This document shows, piece by piece, positions 4,972-7,167 of a stretch of 7,167 nucleotides of DNA (positions within the stretch are counted from its first letter, which is position 1; each line of letters opens with the position of its first letter). Position numbers and translations under genes: made by a program. The stretch comes from an uncultured Chloroflexota bacterium. Lineage in GTDB: Bacteria > Chloroflexota > Dehalococcoidia > SAR202 > UBA11138. The DNA is taken from positions 1-7,167 of the forward strand of contig CAJWRP010000106.1 in assembly GCA_913046025.1 (NCBI GenBank), in the 5' to 3' direction. The notes below the pieces were generated by a model that had not been told where the DNA came from, made no database searches, and saw only the letters and a program-made list of their open reading frames with translations.

Positions 4972-5766
4972 ATGGATTTTAATCTAAAAGGCAAAGTTGC
5001 CATTGTTGGCGGAGGAAGCAAGGGACTGGGTCGAGCCAGCGCACAGGTGTTGGCGGAAGAGGGTGCGAAAGTTGCCATCTGCGCCCGCACGCTAGCAGAC
5101 CTTGAAACGGCAGCCAGCGAGATACGGGAGTCTACCGGCAGCGAGGTCTTCGTTTTTGCTGGCGACCTGGACAAGCCCGAGACAATCGAAGACCTAGTGG
5201 GCCAAACTGTTGGCCACTTTGGAAGACTCGACATTCTGGTTAACAACTCCGGTGGACCTCCTCTGGCGAGAGCGGCGACCGCAACCGAGGAGCAGTGGGC
5301 TACCTCAGTTCAGCGCTCCCTGCTGTTCTTCGCCCGCATGTGCAGAGCAGGCATTCCTCACATGAAAAAGCAGGGCGGCGGCAGGATTATTAACATCCTC
5401 GCCAGCACTGTGTACCAGCCAATCGACAATTTGGCCCTGTCGGGCGCGACACGTATGGGTGTGGTCTCATACGCCAAGAGTCTCTCGGATGAGATCGGCA
5501 AGGACGGCATCCTGGTAAACAACGTCTGTCCCGGCGCACTGCTAAGCGAACGCATGCTGGCCAACACGCAAAACCGTGCCGATGCCCAGGGCGTTACGCT
5601 AGAGGAGGCGCTCCAGGGCCGAGCTGACGAGACCTCCGTAGGCCGCGTTGGTGACCCCATGGAACTGGCATACCTGGTGGGATTCCTCGCGTCTGATAAG
5701 TCCAGCTACATTACCGGCACAACAATGCTGGTGGACGGCGGTATGGTCCGCTCGGTACTTTCGTAG
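4972..5766 (+). CDS. Atypical short-chain dehydrogenase/reductase family protein
   Basis: A 264-residue Rossmann-fold SDR. The dinucleotide motif GGGSKGLG (13-20) replaces the textbook TGxxxGIG; DLD (65-67), NNSG (91-94), the long helix, PG (188-189) and a VDGGM ending are all in place. The start follows GAGAGG (4955-4960) at 11 nt. The active site is odd: after Ser145 (ILAST), the block that should read YxxxK is NLALSGATRMGVVSYAKSL (153-171), so Tyr is replaced by Leu156 and Lys by Thr160. This matches a recognised divergent SDR group with LSN-type motifs, often misannotated as FabG. It may use other residues or work without classical hydride-transfer chemistry. It lies between an oxidoreductase and an amidohydrolase, 97 nt before the latter, suggesting a shared catabolic role. 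The substrate is unknown. Confidence 0.88.
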   Translation: MDFNLKGKVAIVGGGSKGLGRASAQVLAEEGAKVAICARTLADLETAASEIRESTGSEVFVFAGDLDKPETIEDLVGQTVGHFGRLDILVNNSGGPPLARAATATEEQWATSVQRSLLFFARMCRAGIPHMKKQGGGRIINILASTVYQPIDNLALSGATRMGVVSYAKSLSDEIGKDGILVNNVCPGALLSERMLANTQNRADAQGVTLEEALQGRADETSVGRVGDPMELAYLVGFLASDKSSYITGTTMLVDGGMVRSVLS

Positions 5767-5826
5767 ACCATCTAGCTTATCCAAAGAAATTGTTGCGGCG
5801 TTCAAAGATGGGTCACCGCAACATTC

Positions 5827-5838
5827 AAATTCGAATTT
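5827..5838. promoter_or_regulatory. Perfect 12-bp palindrome between SDR and amidohydrolase
   Basis: AAATTCGAATTT reads the same on both strands and lies 15 nt before the amidohydrolase ribosome site. Its half-site AATTCG is shared with the 2438-2451 dyad. It could bind a homodimeric regulator, but a 12-bp AT-rich palindrome can occur by chance. Confidence 0.25.
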
Positions 5839-5863
5839 ATCGTAGGAATGAAAAGGAGAGAAA

Positions 5864-6826
5864 ATGAGAAATATCGATATCCACGCGCACATTAGTCCCG
5901 AGCCCTTCATCGCGGCAATGAAGGCGGGTGAGAACTGGCATGGCATAACCGAGGACATCCTGCCCATGCACCTCCACAATCCCCGCACGGTCTGGACGCC
6001 CGAAGAGCGTTTGGCAGACATGAACTCGTGGGGCGCGGACATCCACGTGCTCTCAACCAACGCCCCTTTTTACCAGTACAACAGGGAGGCCTCCAAGACG
6101 GCGGCCATGCACCGAGACTGCAATGACTACATCGCAGGCCTGGTAAAGCAGTACCCCACGCGCTTCTCCGGACTAGCCACGCTTCCCATGCAAGACCCGG
6201 AAGCGGCGGCGGCAGAATTGGAACGTTCTGTTAAAGAGTTAGGCCTGAAAGGCGCAATGGTTGGCGACCACGTCAACGGCAAGACCTACGACAACCCGGA
6301 GTTCCGTCCCGTATGGAAGGTCGCCGAAGAGCTGGGAGCCGTCTTCCTGATACATCAAGGTGGCGACACGATCGTCAGTCCTCGCCTGGACGACTATCAC
6401 CTGTCCAACGCCATCGGCAACCTGGCCGACCGAACGGTGACCTTCGCCTCTTTCGTTTTCGGCGGAGTCATGGACGAGTTCCCCAACCTCAGGGTATGCC
6501 TAAGCCACGGTGGCGGGTATGTCTGCAATGGTATCGGACGCATGGACAGAGTTTGGCAGGTACGCACAGAAGCCAGGGCCAACAACACCAGAAAGCCCAG
6601 CGAGTACCTGCGCAACTTCTACTATGACAACCTGACGCATAGTGAGCCAGCGCTGCGCTACCTCATCGATACGGTGGGCGTGGACAAGGTACTGTTTGGA
6701 ACTGACTGGCCTTTCGACATGTGCACCGACTGGCCCATCTCAGACCTCCTGGCCATGGAGAGCATCACGCAGGAAGAGAAAGAGGCGATTCTATACAAGA
6801 ACCTTGAAGAGCTTCTAGGGCTGTAA
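5864..6826 (+). CDS. Amidohydrolase family 2 protein, ACMSD-like metal-dependent decarboxylase/hydrolase
   Basis: A 320-residue TIM-barrel amidohydrolase. Metal ligands are in the expected order: IDIHAHISP with His7 and His9, FLIHQGGD with His164, VCLSHGGGYV with His215, and LFGTDWPFD with Asp281. This is the ACMSD-like arrangement, whose members decarboxylate (aminocarboxymuconate semialdehyde, resorcylate) or hydrolyse ring-derived acids using one Zn2+ or Mn2+. FPNLRVCLSHGGG and KVLFGTDWPF are family hallmarks. Length is typical and no residue seems missing. AAGGAG (5853-5858), 5 nt before ATG, is the strongest ribosome site in the window. It follows the SDR by 97 nt in the same direction and ends 23 nt before a strong terminator, so it is the last gene of its transcript. 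Cytoplasmic. The substrate cannot be read from sequence. Confidence 0.92.
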   Translation: MRNIDIHAHISPEPFIAAMKAGENWHGITEDILPMHLHNPRTVWTPEERLADMNSWGADIHVLSTNAPFYQYNREASKTAAMHRDCNDYIAGLVKQYPTRFSGLATLPMQDPEAAAAELERSVKELGLKGAMVGDHVNGKTYDNPEFRPVWKVAEELGAVFLIHQGGDTIVSPRLDDYHLSNAIGNLADRTVTFASFVFGGVMDEFPNLRVCLSHGGGYVCNGIGRMDRVWQVRTEARANNTRKPSEYLRNFYYDNLTHSEPALRYLIDTVGVDKVLFGTDWPFDMCTDWPISDLLAMESITQEEKEAILYKNLEELLGL

Positions 6827-6849
6827 TTCGCTCTATCTACTTCTAGTGA

Positions 6850-6886
6850 TAGAAAAGTCCTCTGCAATTGCAGAGGACTTTTTCTA
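6850..6886. terminator. Bidirectional intrinsic terminator
   Basis: AGTCCTCTGCAA and TTGCAGAGGACT form a perfect 24-bp palindrome, flanked by AAAA on the left and TTTTT on the right, with TAG/CTA pairing outside that. The RNA hairpin plus U-run works on either strand. It sits between the amidohydrolase and the minus-strand gene ending at 7030, so it can end both converging transcripts. Confidence 0.92.
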
Positions 6887-6910
6887 TGCTTCGATGGAAT
6901 TTTGTTGCCT

Positions 6911-6950
6911 GCCCTTCGGCAAGCTCGTGGCGAACGATAGTTTACGTTCG
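6911..6950. repeat. Hairpin-forming intergenic repeat-like element
   Basis: CCCTTCGGCAAGCTCGTGG is followed by CGAACG (6931-6936), an 8-nt spacer and CGTTCG (6945-6950), a 6-bp inverted repeat. The text resembles the widespread intergenic repeat CCCTTCGACAGGCTCAGGGCGAACG seen in many bacterial genomes; the match is from memory and imperfect. A second, wider dyad, TGCCAAT (6958-6964) and ATTGGCA (7014-7020), flanks the rest of the gap. No gene is seen between 6887 and 7029. Confidence 0.4.
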
Positions 6951-7029
6951 TGGAGAGTGCCAATTACACGAGCATCCACTGCCTACATCTACCGCTCGTT
7001 AGAGTGACAGACGCATTGGCAAGCCTGAC

Positions 7030-7167
7030 CTAATCGGATATGCCTAGCTCGCCCCGAAGGTCGCGAATGGTCTCGGCTCGCGTCCGCGTAGGCCTACGCT
7101 CCCTCATACCAATGGGCAGGTTCTCTACCTCAGGCACAACCTTAATTGAGACGAAGACAGGGCCTTC
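7030..7167 (-). CDS. C-terminus of a probable thiamine-diphosphate-dependent enzyme (partial)
   Basis: The minus strand is open from the window edge to TAG at 7030-7032, giving 45 residues that begin EGPVFVSIKVVPEVENLP and continue IGMRERRPTRTR. A G-P-x-x-V-x-I-K-V strand followed by a short basic tail is how the small ThDP-binding (sulfopyruvate decarboxylase beta-like) and larger acetolactate-synthase-like enzymes end, just after the last strand of the pyrophosphate-binding domain. The cofactor motif GDG...NN lies outside the window, so the assignment rests on this tail only. It converges on the amidohydrolase and shares the terminator at 6850-6886. It could instead be another alpha/beta enzyme with a similar last strand. 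Confidence 0.55.
   Translation of the reverse strand, partial: EGPVFVSIKVVPEVENLPIGMRERRPTRTRAETIRDLRGELGISD

Noticed and set aside
5599..6060. Minus-strand frame of 153 codons across the SDR/amidohydrolase junction
   Set aside because: It is antisense to two well-supported genes, crosses their intergenic region and has no recognisable domain.
1..7167. CRISPR array or insertion sequence
   Set aside because: No regularly spaced identical repeats, no transposase-like frame and no matching terminal inverted repeats were seen.

Overview
ORGANISM. The window looks like a piece of a free-living bacterium, most probably from the SAR202/Dehalococcoidia side of the Chloroflexota. This rests on the gene mix: a luciferase-like monooxygenase-fold oxidoreductase, an atypical SDR, an ACMSD-like amidohydrolase, a thiamine-diphosphate enzyme, a DCC-family redox protein and a double-hotdog thioesterase. 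No taxonomic marker is complete here, so this is inference.

LAYOUT. (1) 1-2021 is AT-richer. It holds the last residues of an unknown protein, a structured repeat-bearing leader, a thioesterase (301-1170), a tRNA-like 3' end resembling the 3' end of tmRNA (1234-1281, possibly an integration scar), a DCC thiol-disulfide protein (1384-1803), and a non-coding stretch with two more copies of the leader repeat. (2) 2022-3652 mixes decay with one intact, unusual gene. A lipoprotein pseudogene is followed by an OsmC-family protein (2532-3053) whose catalytic cysteine position is an in-frame UGA. A compact stem-loop lies 20 nt downstream of that UGA, as in bacterial SECIS elements, so this is most likely a selenoprotein. 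Converging on it and overlapping by 4 nt is a truncated PfkB sugar-kinase pseudogene on the minus strand. (3) 3653-6826 is GC-richer and holds three plus-strand catabolic-type genes: LLM-class oxidoreductase, SDR with replaced catalytic Tyr/Lys, and ACMSD-like amidohydrolase. They end at a near-perfect palindromic terminator (6850-6886). (4) The right end carries a hairpin repeat and the C-terminal 45 residues of a minus-strand protein resembling ThDP-dependent decarboxylase/synthase C-termini.

HOW IT FITS. The 3653-6826 genes look like a small set for oxidising and cleaving or decarboxylating an organic acid or ring-derived substrate; the actual substrate cannot be read from sequence. The OsmC selenoprotein would be a thiol peroxidase acting on organic hydroperoxides, with its own promoter, possible operator and leader hairpin. 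No selenocysteine machinery (selA, selB, selC, selD) lies in this window, so recoding depends on genes elsewhere.
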